Of a stretch of DNA of 23,544 bases, positions 6,438-14,023 are shown one piece after another. The DNA is from Fodinibacter sp035633415 (lineage in GTDB: Bacteria; Actinomycetota; Actinomycetes; Actinomycetales; Dermatophilaceae). The notes beneath the pieces are model-generated. The model saw nothing but the letters and a program-made list of their open reading frames with translations. It did no database searches and was not told the origin of the DNA. Made by a program: the position numbers and the translations under genes. Each line of letters starts with the position of its first letter. The stretch's first letter is position 1. The stretch lies in contig DASQEZ010000250.1 in the NCBI GenBank assembly GCA_035633415.1, forward strand, positions 1 to 23,544. The letters run 5' to 3'.

Positions 6438-7493
6438 TCAGCGACCCGGGTTCGCCCAGGCGAGCAGCCGGTCCGCATCCCACGTGGTGACGACCCGCTC
6501 GGCAGGCACCCCGAGCCGCTCGGCACGCTCACACCCGTAGGCCTTCATGTCGAGCTGGCCGGGTGCGTGCGCGTCGGAGTCGACTGCGAACAGGCAGCCG
6601 ATCTCGAGGGCGAGCAGCACGAGCTCGTCGGGCGGGTCGCAGCGCTCGGGGCGGCTGTTGATCTCGACGGCGGTGTCGTGCTCGGCACAGGCCTCGAAGA
6701 CGGCCCGGGCATCGAAGTCGGACTGCGGTCGGGTGCCGCGCGAGCCCTCGACGAGGCGGCCGGTGCAGTGACCCAGCACGTTGACCCGGGGGTTCGAGAC
6801 GGCGTTGACCATCCGGGTCGTCATCGGGCCGCCGTTCATCCGCAGCTTGCTGTGCACCGAGGCCGTGACGAGGTCGAGCCGCGCCAGCATCGCGTCGGTC
6901 TGGTCGAGACTCCCGTCGTCGAGGATGTCGACCTCGATCCCCTTGAGCAGCCGGAACGAGCCGCCGAGCGAGCGGTCGATGGCGTCGACGATGCCGATCT
7001 GCTGGGTCAGCCGCTCGACGGTGAGCCCGTTGGCGACCCTCAGCTGAGGGCTGTGGTCGGTGAGCACAAGCCACTCGTGACCGAGCTCGATGCCGGTCAG
7101 CACCATCTCGTCGATCGGTGAACCGCCGTCGCTCCAGTCGGAGTGCAGGTGGCAGTCCCCGCGCAGCGCGGCGTACATCTGCTCCCCGCCGTCGACGAGG
7201 GGGCCGCCCGACTTCGCCTGCAACGAGCCGAGGTAGGCCGGCAGCTCGCCGGCCAGCGCCTCCGCGATGACCCCGCTCGTGGACTTCCCGATGCCCGGGA
7301 TCTCCTGCAGGGTGCCGGCGTCGGCGCGCTCGCGCAGCTCGCCCTCGTCGAGGGGCTTGAGCGTCTTGACGGCGTTGCGGAAGGCCTCGACCCGGTAGGT
7401 GCCGGCGCGGGTGCGCTCGAGGAGGAAGGCCACCCGGCGCAGGGCGTCGATGGGGTGGGCCGGCGGCTCGAGCGGCTCGAGCAGGGCGACCAT
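6438..7493 (-). CDS. PHP-domain phosphoesterase with N-terminal helix-hairpin-helix (PolX-like, no polymerase domain)
   Basis: The 351-aa product starts with a Pol-beta-like helical region (PIDALRRVAFLLERTRAGTYRVEAFRNA, 14-41) and a helix-hairpin-helix EIPGIGKST (64-72). A complete PHP domain follows: HLHSDWSDG (115-123), LTDHS (144-148), GIEVDIL (185-191), ASVHS (211-215), VLGHCTG (239-245) and DSDAH (305-309) supply the expected metal ligands. PHP domains hydrolyse phosphoesters with a trinuclear metal centre; in PolX they give 3'-5' exonuclease activity. The nucleotidyltransferase domain of PolX is missing, so DNA end-processing is inferred. The ATG overlaps the stop of the SDR gene by one base (TGATG), indicating an operon and coupling. 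Confidence 0.88.
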   Translation of the reverse strand: MVALLEPLEPPAHPIDALRRVAFLLERTRAGTYRVEAFRNAVKTLKPLDEGELRERADAGTLQEIPGIGKSTSGVIAEALAGELPAYLGSLQAKSGGPLVDGGEQMYAALRGDCHLHSDWSDGGSPIDEMVLTGIELGHEWLVLTDHSPQLRVANGLTVERLTQQIGIVDAIDRSLGGSFRLLKGIEVDILDDGSLDQTDAMLARLDLVTASVHSKLRMNGGPMTTRMVNAVSNPRVNVLGHCTGRLVEGSRGTRPQSDFDARAVFEACAEHDTAVEINSRPERCDPPDELVLLALEIGCLFAVDSDAHAPGQLDMKAYGCERAERLGVPAERVVTTWDADRLLAWANPGR

Positions 7494-8332
7494 CAGAGCT
7501 TGAACTGCCGGGCCATCAACCGGTCCCACACCCGGTCGCCGGCGACGGTGTGCGTGGCGGCCATGAACTTCGCCGCCGGGGTGAGCAGGTACCGGGTGCG
7601 CGGCCGGTCGGCTGCCACCGCAGAGGCCACGACGCGGGCCACGCTCTCCGCCGAGGCCGACATCATCGCGTTGGTGTAGGCCTCGTTGTTCGACCTCGAC
7701 ACCGAGGCGCGCATGGTGGCATAGGGGGAGTCGGGCTCGCCACCCATCCCCTCGGACTCGGTGGTCTTGTCGACGAACGAGCTCCGGGTGACACCCGGTT
7801 CGACCAGGGCGACGTCGACCCCGAACGGCTTGACCTCCATCCGCAACGCGTCGGTGAGGGCCTCCACCGCGTACTTCGTCGCGTGGTAGTAGCCACCGAG
7901 CGGGAAGGTGAAGCGGCCACCCATCGAGCCGATGTTGACGATGCGGCCCTGCCCGGCGCGGCGCATCCCGGGCAGCACGAGCTGGCACATCCGGGCCAGG
8001 CCGAAGACGTTGGTCTCGAACATGGCGCGCACCTTGTCCATGTCGACCTCCTCGACGGCGCCGTACTCGCCGAAGCCCGCGTTGTTCACGAGCGTGCCCA
8101 CCGCGCCGTGGGCTGCTTCGACCTCGGCGACGGCCGCCGCCATCGAGGCGTCCTCGGTGACGTCGAGCGCGGTCACGTGGGCGCCCTTGGCGGCGAGGTC
8201 GGCCAGGGTCTCGGGCCGGCGGGCGGTGGCCCACACCGTGTGGCCCTGACGGAGCAGCTCCTCGGCGATCGCGCGGCCGATGCCGGTGGAGCACCCGGTG
8301 ACGAGGACGGGGTCGTGGCCGTGCTGTGCCAT
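7493..8332 (-). CDS. Short-chain dehydrogenase/reductase (classical SDR)
   Basis: A 279-aa classical SDR: NAD(P)-binding TGCSTGIG at 12-19, NNAG at 83-86, catalytic Ser136 in VNIGSMGG and the YHATK motif with Tyr149 and Lys153. Arg38-Arg39 after strand 2 (ATARRP) suggests NADP(H) preference. The C-terminal half (SPYATMRASVSRSNNEAY) resembles the SDR group annotated as oxidoreductases acting on ketosteroid or retinal-like substrates, but the substrate is not predictable. It lies 18 bp after the class V aminotransferase gene, with GGAACGGA as SD, and overlaps the PHP gene by one base, so the three are very likely co-transcribed. Confidence 0.92.
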   Translation of the reverse strand: MAQHGHDPVLVTGCSTGIGRAIAEELLRQGHTVWATARRPETLADLAAKGAHVTALDVTEDASMAAAVAEVEAAHGAVGTLVNNAGFGEYGAVEEVDMDKVRAMFETNVFGLARMCQLVLPGMRRAGQGRIVNIGSMGGRFTFPLGGYYHATKYAVEALTDALRMEVKPFGVDVALVEPGVTRSSFVDKTTESEGMGGEPDSPYATMRASVSRSNNEAYTNAMMSASAESVARVVASAVAADRPRTRYLLTPAAKFMAATHTVAGDRVWDRLMARQFKL

Positions 8333-8350
8333 CGTGAAGTCCGTTCCGTG

Positions 8351-9604
8351 TCAGGCGATCTCGGTCATGGCGTCGACGAGGCGGTCGATGTCGGCCGCCG
8401 ACGTGTAGGGCGCGAGCCCGACCCGCACACCGCCGCTGTCGCCGAGGCCCAGGTGCCGGGAGCACTCGACCGCGTAGAAGTGGCCGGCCGGTGCGTTGAT
8501 GCCCCGCTCGGCCAGCCGCCCGCGGATCTCCTGCGGGTCGCGGCCCGCCACCGTGAACAGGAGGGTCGGCGTGCGTGAGCGTGCGTTGCTGTGCACGGTG
8601 ACGCCGGGGAGCGCGCGCAGGGCGGGCTCGAGAACGTCGAGCAAGGCGCGCTCGTGCGCGTGCACGGCCTTCATCCCCAGCTCGATCCGCTCACGACGGC
8701 TCGAGGGCGCCGCCGCATGGTGGGGACGGGATGCCGTGCTTTCCTGCGCAGCAACGGTTTCGGGCCCAGCCGCCAGGCTCGCGATGAAGTCGACAGCGGC
8801 CGTCGTGCCGGCCATCAGCTCGTAGGGAAGGGTGCCGAGCTCGAACCGCTCGGGTACGGCATCCGTCGACGGCAGCAGCTTGTCGGGGTGCAGCGTCTCG
8901 AGCAGCGCCGGGTCGGCGGCGAGCACCCCGCAGTGCGGGCCCATGAACTTGTAGGGCGAGCAGGTCCAGAAGTCGGCTCTCAGGGCGGTGAGGTCGACCG
9001 ACGCGTGGGCGGTGGCATGCACCCCGTCGACCCAGTGCAGGGCTCCCACCTCGTGGGCGAGGTCGGCGACGCGGCAGACCGGCGGTCGGGTGCCGATCAG
9101 GTTCGACGCCGCGGTGGTCGCGACCAGCCGGGTGCGCTCGCAGAGCACGGCGGCGACGGCATCCGCGGACAGCTCACCGGTGGCGGGGTCGAAGTCGACC
9201 CACCGCACCGTCGCGCCCACGGCCTGCGCGGCCTGCACCCAGGGGCGGATGTTCGCGTCGTGGTCGAGCCTGGTGACGACGACCTCGTCGCCCGGCCCCC
9301 AGTCCTTCGCCAGGGTTCGGGCGAGGTCGTAGGTCAGGGCGGTGGCGCTGCGGCCGAACACGATGCCGTGCGGGTCGGCCCCGAGCAGGTCGGCCAGTGC
9401 GGCGCGGCAGTCGGTGACGACCTGCTCGGCGTGGCGCTCCGACGCCGTCACGGTGCCGCGGTTGGAGATGGCGCTGGTCAGCGTGTCGGCGACGGCCCGC
9501 CCGACGACGTCGGGCGTCTGGCTGCCGCCGGGGCCGTCGAAGTGGGCGGCTCCCTGCGTGAGCGACGGGAAGTGGGCACGGACCGAGGCGACGTCGAACG
9601 GCAT
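8351..9604 (-). CDS. Class V aminotransferase, cysteine desulfurase-like (VC1184 family)
   Basis: A 417-aa PLP enzyme. HFDGPGGSQTP (21-31) and the opening MPFDVASVRAHFPSL match the cysteine-desulfurase-like family typified by Vibrio VC1184. The PLP lysine is Lys219 in SPYKFMGPHCG, preceded by WVDGVHA with Asp193 and His196 that stack on and hydrogen-bond the cofactor. His115 in LDHDANIRPW is the cofactor-stacking residue position. Biochemical role is not settled for this family: sulfur transfer, selenocysteine lyase-like or aminotransfer are possible. A Ser/Ala/His/Arg-rich insertion at about 291-310 is unusual. It lies 35 bp after the guaB1 family gene and 18 bp before the SDR gene on the minus strand. 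Confidence 0.9.
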   Translation of the reverse strand: MPFDVASVRAHFPSLTQGAAHFDGPGGSQTPDVVGRAVADTLTSAISNRGTVTASERHAEQVVTDCRAALADLLGADPHGIVFGRSATALTYDLARTLAKDWGPGDEVVVTRLDHDANIRPWVQAAQAVGATVRWVDFDPATGELSADAVAAVLCERTRLVATTAASNLIGTRPPVCRVADLAHEVGALHWVDGVHATAHASVDLTALRADFWTCSPYKFMGPHCGVLAADPALLETLHPDKLLPSTDAVPERFELGTLPYELMAGTTAAVDFIASLAAGPETVAAQESTASRPHHAAAPSSRRERIELGMKAVHAHERALLDVLEPALRALPGVTVHSNARSRTPTLLFTVAGRDPQEIRGRLAERGINAPAGHFYAVECSRHLGLGDSGGVRVGLAPYTSAADIDRLVDAMTEIA

Positions 9605-9639
9605 ACGGACAATCCTGCCCCAGCCCCCTGGCGCCCGCG

Positions 9640-11076
9640 TCACCACGAGGTGTGCAGCGGGCGCCCCTCGGCGAAACCGGCGGTGCTCTGGATGCCGACC
9701 GTCGCCCGCTCGGAGAACTCCTCCAGCGTGCGCGCGCCCGTGTAGGTGCAGCTGCTGCGCAGCCCGGCGACGATCTCGTCGAGCACGTCCTCGACGCTCG
9801 GGCGGGCCGGGTCGACGTACATCCGGGCCGAGCTGATGCCCTCCTCGAACATCGCCTTGCGGGCCCGCTCGTAGGCCGTGTCGCCGGCGGTGCGCCCCCG
9901 CACCGCCCGCGACGACGCCATGCCGAAGGACTCCTTGAACTGACGGCCGGCCTCGTCGGTGTAGAGATCGCCGGGCGACTCCAGCGTGCCGGCGAACCAC
10001 GAGCCGATCATCACGTTCGAGGCGCCGGCGGCCAGGGCGAGGGCGACGTCGCGCGGATGCCGGACGCCCCCGTCAGCCCACACGTGGCGGCCGAGCCCGC
10101 GGGCCGCCGTGGCGCACTCGAGCACCGCGGAGAACTGGGGGCGGCCGACCGCGGTCATCATCCGGGTCGTGCACATGGCCCCGGGCCCGACCCCGACCTT
10201 GACGATGTCGGCACCGGCCTCGATGAGGTCACGGGTGCCCTGCGCCGAGACGACGTTTCCGGCCACGACGGGCACGCCGGGGTCGAGCGCGCGCACCGCC
10301 CGCAGGGCCTCGAGCATCTTCTCCTGGTGGCCGTGGGCCGTGTCGATGACGAGCACGTCGGCGCCGGCGTCGAGCAGGTCCTTGGCCTTGGTCGCGACGT
10401 CGCCGTTGATGCCGACCGCGGCGGCGATGCGCAGCCGACCGGCGTCGTCGAGCGCGGGCGTGTACAGGTGCGCCCGCAGCGCCCCGGACCGGGTGAGGAT
10501 GCCGACCAGGCGGCCGTCCTCGGCCACGATCGGGGCCAGCCGCCGGCGCGCGTGCGACAGGGTGTCGAACGCCGACTCGACGTCGACGCCGTCCTGAAGC
10601 GTCACCATGTCGCGGACCATGACGTCGTCGAGCTGGGTGAACCGGTCGACACCGGTAAGGTCGGTCTCGGTGACGATGCCGACCGGGCGCTCGCCGACCG
10701 TGACGATGGCGGCGCCGTGGGCCCGCTTGTGCAGCAGCACCAGCGCCTCGCCGACCGTCATGGTGGGGGTCAGCGTGATCGGGGTGTCGTACACGAGGTG
10801 CCGCGACTTCTGCCAGGCCACGACCTCGCGGACGATCTCGGCCGGGATGTCCTGCGGGATGACGGTGAGCGCACCGCGCCGAGCGGTCGTCTCCGCCATC
10901 CGGCGGCCGGCGATGGCCGTCATGTTGGCGACGACCAGCGGGATGGTCGTGCCCGTGCCGTCGACGGTGGCGAGGTCGACGTCGAGCCGGCTCGTCACCG
11001 ACGACCGGTTCGGCACCATGAAGACGTCGTCGTAGGTCAGGTCGTGCTGCGGCCGGAGGTCGTTGAGGAAACGCAC
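9640..11076 (-). CDS. guaB1: GuaB1-family IMP dehydrogenase-related protein (probable GMP reductase)
   Basis: A 478-aa TIM-barrel protein of the IMPDH/GMPR superfamily. DLTYDDVFMVP opens the barrel; two CBS domains are inserted at about 94-145 and 152-205; the nucleotide loop GVGPGAMCTTR carries the catalytic Cys302; DGG in WADGGVRHP is the phosphate-site aspartate. The ligand-binding flap ends in ESFGMASSRAVRG...GISSARMYV, unlike true GuaB. Actinobacterial GuaB1 proteins form a distinct clade, and the mycobacterial one has been reported to act as a GMP reductase, recycling GMP to IMP in purine salvage. GTG 11076 is chosen because the canonical MRFLND start follows and GGTGGG is just upstream. 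It is the first gene of the minus-strand cluster; its upstream region holds the 51-bp repeats. Confidence 0.9.
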   Translation of the reverse strand: MRFLNDLRPQHDLTYDDVFMVPNRSSVTSRLDVDLATVDGTGTTIPLVVANMTAIAGRRMAETTARRGALTVIPQDIPAEIVREVVAWQKSRHLVYDTPITLTPTMTVGEALVLLHKRAHGAAIVTVGERPVGIVTETDLTGVDRFTQLDDVMVRDMVTLQDGVDVESAFDTLSHARRRLAPIVAEDGRLVGILTRSGALRAHLYTPALDDAGRLRIAAAVGINGDVATKAKDLLDAGADVLVIDTAHGHQEKMLEALRAVRALDPGVPVVAGNVVSAQGTRDLIEAGADIVKVGVGPGAMCTTRMMTAVGRPQFSAVLECATAARGLGRHVWADGGVRHPRDVALALAAGASNVMIGSWFAGTLESPGDLYTDEAGRQFKESFGMASSRAVRGRTAGDTAYERARKAMFEEGISSARMYVDPARPSVEDVLDEIVAGLRSSCTYTGARTLEEFSERATVGIQSTAGFAEGRPLHTSW

Positions 11077-11133
11077 CCCACCAGCGTAGGCGCGGCGGGG
11101 CCGGGCAGCGCGTGGCCGGCATCCGGGACCGGC

Positions 11134-11256
11134 GGCCACAACCCCGCACGTGCCGGGTTGTGGCTGCCACATCGCCGATCGGACGGCCATAACCCCGCAC
11201 GTGCCGGGTTGTGGCTGCCACATCGCCGATCGGACCGCCATAACCCCGCACGTGCG
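11134..11256. repeat. 51-bp tandem palindromic repeat (about 2.4 copies)
   Basis: Copies begin at 11134, 11185 and 11236 with an exact 51-bp period. Copies 1 and 2 differ at a single base (CCACAACC versus CCATAACC); copy 3 is cut after about 21 bp. Each full unit contains a 28-bp imperfect palindrome, CCACAACCC-C-GCACGTGC-C-GGGTTGTGG, and the small palindrome CCGATCGG. The array fills most of the divergent region between guaB1 and the DUF445 gene. It could be a REP-like element, a multi-site operator or paired hairpins. Confidence 0.85.
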
Positions 11257-11283
11257 AGGTCGGTGCGGGGGCGGCCCATGGGG

Positions 11284-11296
11284 CAGGATCGCCACG
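11284..11296 (+). promoter_or_regulatory. Likely -10 element giving a leaderless DUF445 mRNA
   Basis: CAGGAT (11284-11289) ends six bases before the GTG at 11296, which would put the first transcribed base at the start codon. CAGGAT/TAGGAT is an accepted actinobacterial -10 form; no good -35 is visible at 17-18 bp. The same bases could weakly serve as an SD. Confidence 0.4.
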
Positions 11297-12552
11297 TGAG
11301 TCTCATGGCACCCTCGCCCGCCGATGCCGACCGCCGAGCCGGGCTGCGCCGGATGCGGCTGCTCGCCGTCTCGCTGCTCGTGCTCGCCGCGGTCGTGTAC
11401 GTCCTCACCCTCAACCTGGACCACGGCGGGGTCTGGGGTTACGTCAACACCGGAGCCGAGGCGGCGATGATCGGCGCGCTGGCCGACTGGTTCGCCGTGA
11501 CTGCCCTGTTCCGGCACCCGCTGGGCCTGCCGGTGCCCCACACGGCCATCATCCCCAAGCGCAAGAACGAGATCGGCCGCAGCCTCCAGGAGTTCGTGAC
11601 CGAGAACTTCCTGACCGAGGAGATCGCCCGCGACCGGCTCGCCGCCGCGCACGTCGGTGAGCGGATCGGGCTGTGGCTGGGGGTGCCGGAGCACCGGCAC
11701 CGGGTGCGCACCGAGGTCGTGCGGGTCGCCCGCGCCGGGCTCGGCCGGCTCACCGACGACGAGGTGCGGGCACTCGTCGAGGACTTCCTCGTGCCGCGGC
11801 TGGTGCAGGAGCCGGTCGCCCCGATCGCCGGCACCCTGCTCGAGGGGATCGTCGACGAGCAGACCCACCACGGGCTCGTCGACCTCGGCCTCGAACAGCT
11901 GCGCGACTACCTCGCCGAGAACCCCGGCACGTACGCCGCGGTGCTGGGCGAGCGGGCGCCGTGGTGGTCGCCGCCGTGGGTCGACGACAAGGTGATCGGG
12001 TGGACCTACCAGCAGGTGCTCGCCTGGCTGCAGGACATCCACGACGACCCGCGCCACCCGGCGAGGCAGGCGCTCGACGACCTGTTGCGACGGCTCGCCT
12101 CCGACCTGCAGTCCGATCCCGAGGTCATGGCCAGTGCGGAGGCGCTCAAGGAGCGCCTGCTCACCCACCCCCAGGTGCCCGAGACGGCGGTCGGGCTGTG
12201 GACGTCGTTCAAGTCCTCGCTCACCACCGCCATGGACGACGAGACCTCCTACTTCCACACCCGCGGCGACGAGCTGCTCGAGCACCTCGGCCGGCACCTC
12301 GTCGAGGACGAGGTCTGGCGTGGTCGCCTCGAGGCGCGGCTCGGCGAGGCGGTGTCGTTCTTCGTCAACACCTACGGCAGCGAGCTCGCCGAGGTCATCT
12401 CGGTGACGGTGGACCGCTGGGACGGCAAGGAGGCCGCCGAGCGGATCGAGCTGCACGTCGGCCGCGACCTGCAGTTCATCCGGATCAACGGCACCATCGT
12501 CGGCGCGCTGGCCGGTCTCGGCATCCATGCCCTCTCGCAGGTGGCCGGCTGA
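11296..12552 (+). CDS. DUF445-family membrane-anchored protein
   Basis: A 418-aa protein with an N-terminal membrane helix (21-38, LLAVSLLVLAAVVYVLTL) and the family signature GAEAAMIGALADWFAVTALFRHPLGLP (residues 53-79) followed by HTAIIPKRKNEIG. Long charged helices make up the body, and a hydrophobic C-terminal segment (IVGALAGLGIHAL) probably returns to the membrane. DUF445 proteins are found widely; no reaction is established. GTG 11296 is chosen for the -10-like CAGGAT six bases ahead; ATG 11278 and ATG 11305 are in frame and possible. It is divergent from guaB1 and ends 25 bp from the converging CarH-type gene. The very long open frame on the opposite strand is a GC-bias shadow. Confidence 0.88.
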   Translation: MSLMAPSPADADRRAGLRRMRLLAVSLLVLAAVVYVLTLNLDHGGVWGYVNTGAEAAMIGALADWFAVTALFRHPLGLPVPHTAIIPKRKNEIGRSLQEFVTENFLTEEIARDRLAAAHVGERIGLWLGVPEHRHRVRTEVVRVARAGLGRLTDDEVRALVEDFLVPRLVQEPVAPIAGTLLEGIVDEQTHHGLVDLGLEQLRDYLAENPGTYAAVLGERAPWWSPPWVDDKVIGWTYQQVLAWLQDIHDDPRHPARQALDDLLRRLASDLQSDPEVMASAEALKERLLTHPQVPETAVGLWTSFKSSLTTAMDDETSYFHTRGDELLEHLGRHLVEDEVWRGRLEARLGEAVSFFVNTYGSELAEVISVTVDRWDGKEAAERIELHVGRDLQFIRINGTIVGALAGLGIHALSQVAG

Positions 12553-12577
12553 CCGGGGTGTCCGGGCCGGGGCAGCG

Positions 12578-13651
12578 TCAGGCGGTGGGGTCGGTGCCAC
12601 CGCCGGCGACGGAGGACTCGCTCACCCTGGCGGCGCCCTGCGGGCGTGCGGCCCGGCGCTCGCGTGCGGTGGCGGTGAGATGGGCGACGGCGGCGATCAG
12701 GTCGACCCCGAGGTGCGGGACCCCGACCTCCTCGAGCACCCGCGGGGTCGCGCCCCGGCCGGCGATCCAGACCGGGTGCTCCTCGCTCAGCCGGTGCAGC
12801 GCCGCGGCGTGCCCGCGGAACCCGGACGGCCGGCGGCAGGCGAGCACCACGGCATCCGCCTGGGTGAGCCGGGCCGCGGCCGCGAGGGAGTGGATGGGCG
12901 TGTCGGGGCCGAGGTAGCGGATGCGCCACCCGGCGCGGCCGAGGAGCACGCCGAAGCTGAGCAGCACGATGTCGTGGAACTCGCCCGGCGGGCAGGCCAG
13001 CACCGCGACCGGGCCGGTACCGACGCCCCAGGTGAGCGAGAGCGCCCCGAGCCGGCGGCGGACCAGGCTGCTCGCGAAGTGCTCCTGCGCGATGCCCATG
13101 CGGCCCAGCTCCCACATCTCGCCGACCCGCACGAACAGCGGGAGCAGCACGTCGATGATCGCGCTCTCGACCGAGCGCTCGACGAACGCGATGTCGAGCA
13201 CGGCGTGTGCACGGTCCTCGTCGAGGGCGGTCACGGCGTCGAGCAGCTGGGCCACGAGCATCGGCGGGTCGGCGCGCAGGCCGAGCGGGGCCAGCCCGGC
13301 CGAGCCACCCGGGCCGGAGGCCGTGCCTCCCCGCCCACGGGAGCCGCGAGCGCTGTCGGACCCGCCGGGCGCGACCTCGTCGGCGCCGAGGGCGCCGCCG
13401 GGCGAACCTGCGCGGTCGGCGGCGAGCACCCGGCGGGCTGCGTCGGCCGCGCTCACGCCCTGGTCGCGCAGGGCGATCACCTCGCGGACGCGGCGCTCGT
13501 CCTCGTGCCCGTAGAGCCGGTAGCCCCCGGCGGAGCGCACCGGCCGGAGCAGGCCGTAGCGGCTCTCCCAGGCACGCAGGACATGGGTGCTGACGCCCAC
13601 CTTCCCGGCGAGCTCACCAATCCGCATCGTCGGCGGTACCGAACCCCTCAC
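12578..13651 (-). CDS. MerR/B12-binding light-sensing repressor (CarH/LitR type)
   Basis: The MerR domain is MRIGELAGKVGVSTHVLRAWESRYGLL... up to about residue 70 (numbered from the ATG at 13627), followed by an unusually long Gly/Ser/Ala/Pro linker (71-118). A helical cap contains W-x9-EH (Trp172, Glu182-His183), the CarH signature that surrounds the upper face of adenosylcobalamin. The B12 fold has CPPGEFHDIVLL with His218 as the lower cobalt ligand (ExH form) and YLGPDTP later. Such proteins repress in the dark as tetramers and release DNA when light breaks the Co-C bond. GTG 13651 is used as start because TACGGT ends seven bases upstream (leaderless); ATG 13627 lacks an SD but is the classical MerR start. 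It is divergent from the photolyase operon. Confidence 0.9.
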   Translation of the reverse strand: MRGSVPPTMRIGELAGKVGVSTHVLRAWESRYGLLRPVRSAGGYRLYGHEDERRVREVIALRDQGVSAADAARRVLAADRAGSPGGALGADEVAPGGSDSARGSRGRGGTASGPGGSAGLAPLGLRADPPMLVAQLLDAVTALDEDRAHAVLDIAFVERSVESAIIDVLLPLFVRVGEMWELGRMGIAQEHFASSLVRRRLGALSLTWGVGTGPVAVLACPPGEFHDIVLLSFGVLLGRAGWRIRYLGPDTPIHSLAAAARLTQADAVVLACRRPSGFRGHAAALHRLSEEHPVWIAGRGATPRVLEEVGVPHLGVDLIAAVAHLTATARERRAARPQGAARVSESSVAGGGTDPTA

Positions 13652-13752
13652 GAGAGTCACCGTAGACGGTGGTCGCAGGTTTGACAAACATGTGACACAG
13701 CATTCGACAAACTTTTGACAGTGCAGATCGGCCGGTCCTACGGTTGAGCGCA
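13649..13752. promoter_or_regulatory. Divergent CarH-type promoter/operator with four direct repeats
   Basis: Four TTGACA-like repeats have their GAC cores at 13683, 13694, 13706 and 13717 (spacing 11, 12, 11 bp): TTTGACA, TGTGACA, TTCGACA, TTTGACA. The last supplies the rightward -35 (TTGACA 13715-13720), 18 bp before TACGGT (13739-13744), whose start point falls at ATG 13752. Leftward, the first repeat read on the minus strand supplies TTGTCA (13687-13682), 17 bp before TACGGT (13664-13659), whose start point falls at GTG 13651. Tandem 11-bp repeats with T-n-n-ACA cores are the known geometry of CarH operators. A tetramer bound here should silence both directions. Confidence 0.82.
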
Positions 13753-13874
13753 TGACTCCCCACGTCCCGGGCGTCGCCCCGGGCTGCGTCGAGCGGATCG
13801 CTCAGGTCGCGGCGGAGCGTCCGGCCCTGCTGCGGGGCTCCGGCGATGGAGGCGGGTCGCCTCGCCTACTGTGA
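13752..13874 (+). CDS. 40-aa leaderless mini-ORF at the head of the photolyase operon
   Basis: ATG 13752 coincides with the predicted first base of the light-regulated transcript, so it would be translated leaderlessly. The product (MTPHVPGVAPGCVERIAQVAAERPALLRG then a Gly-rich tail) has one plausible amphipathic helix and no recognised domain. Its stop (13872-13874) lies in a segment able to form two alternative hairpins. It may be a regulatory leader peptide or a decayed gene start; expression is not shown. Confidence 0.4.
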   Translation: MTPHVPGVAPGCVERIAQVAAERPALLRGSGDGGGSPRLL

Positions 13875-13939
13875 GGCGGAGGTCCAACCACGCACCACCT
13901 CGACGTCGCCCGGATCCGACCCGCCCGAAGGGACAGCCG

Positions 13940-14023
13940 ATGAGCCCGACCACCGCACGCACCGTGCCGACCGCGACCGACACGGCCGCAACCACGCTCG
14001 CGCTCGCACGGGAACGCCGGTGA
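13940..14023 (+). CDS. 27-aa mini-ORF coupled to the NAD(P)-binding gene
   Basis: ATG 13940 is preceded by GAAGGGA at suitable spacing, a better SD than most nearby genes have. The 27-aa product is Thr/Ala/Arg-rich with no recognised motif. Its TGA overlaps the GTG of the next gene (GTGA at 14020-14023), and that next gene has no SD of its own. The likely role is to deliver ribosomes by termination-reinitiation; any function of the peptide is unknown. Confidence 0.45.
   Translation: MSPTTARTVPTATDTAATTLALARERR

Noticed and set aside
6429..6441. CTGA-GCGTG-TCAG between the converging Clp_N and PHP genes as a terminator
   Set aside because: Only four pairs, three of which follow automatically from facing TGA codons; too weak to call.
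11134..11256. Possible CRISPR array
   Set aside because: The 51-bp units are directly abutting and identical apart from one base, without variable spacers; no cas gene is near. It is a tandem repeat.
9640..12600. Minus-strand open frame of 986 codons covering guaB1 and the whole DUF445 gene
   Set aside because: Only the part from GTG 11076 matches GuaB1. The rest is antisense to DUF445 in a frame with mirror GC bias, contains the repeat array and shows no domain.
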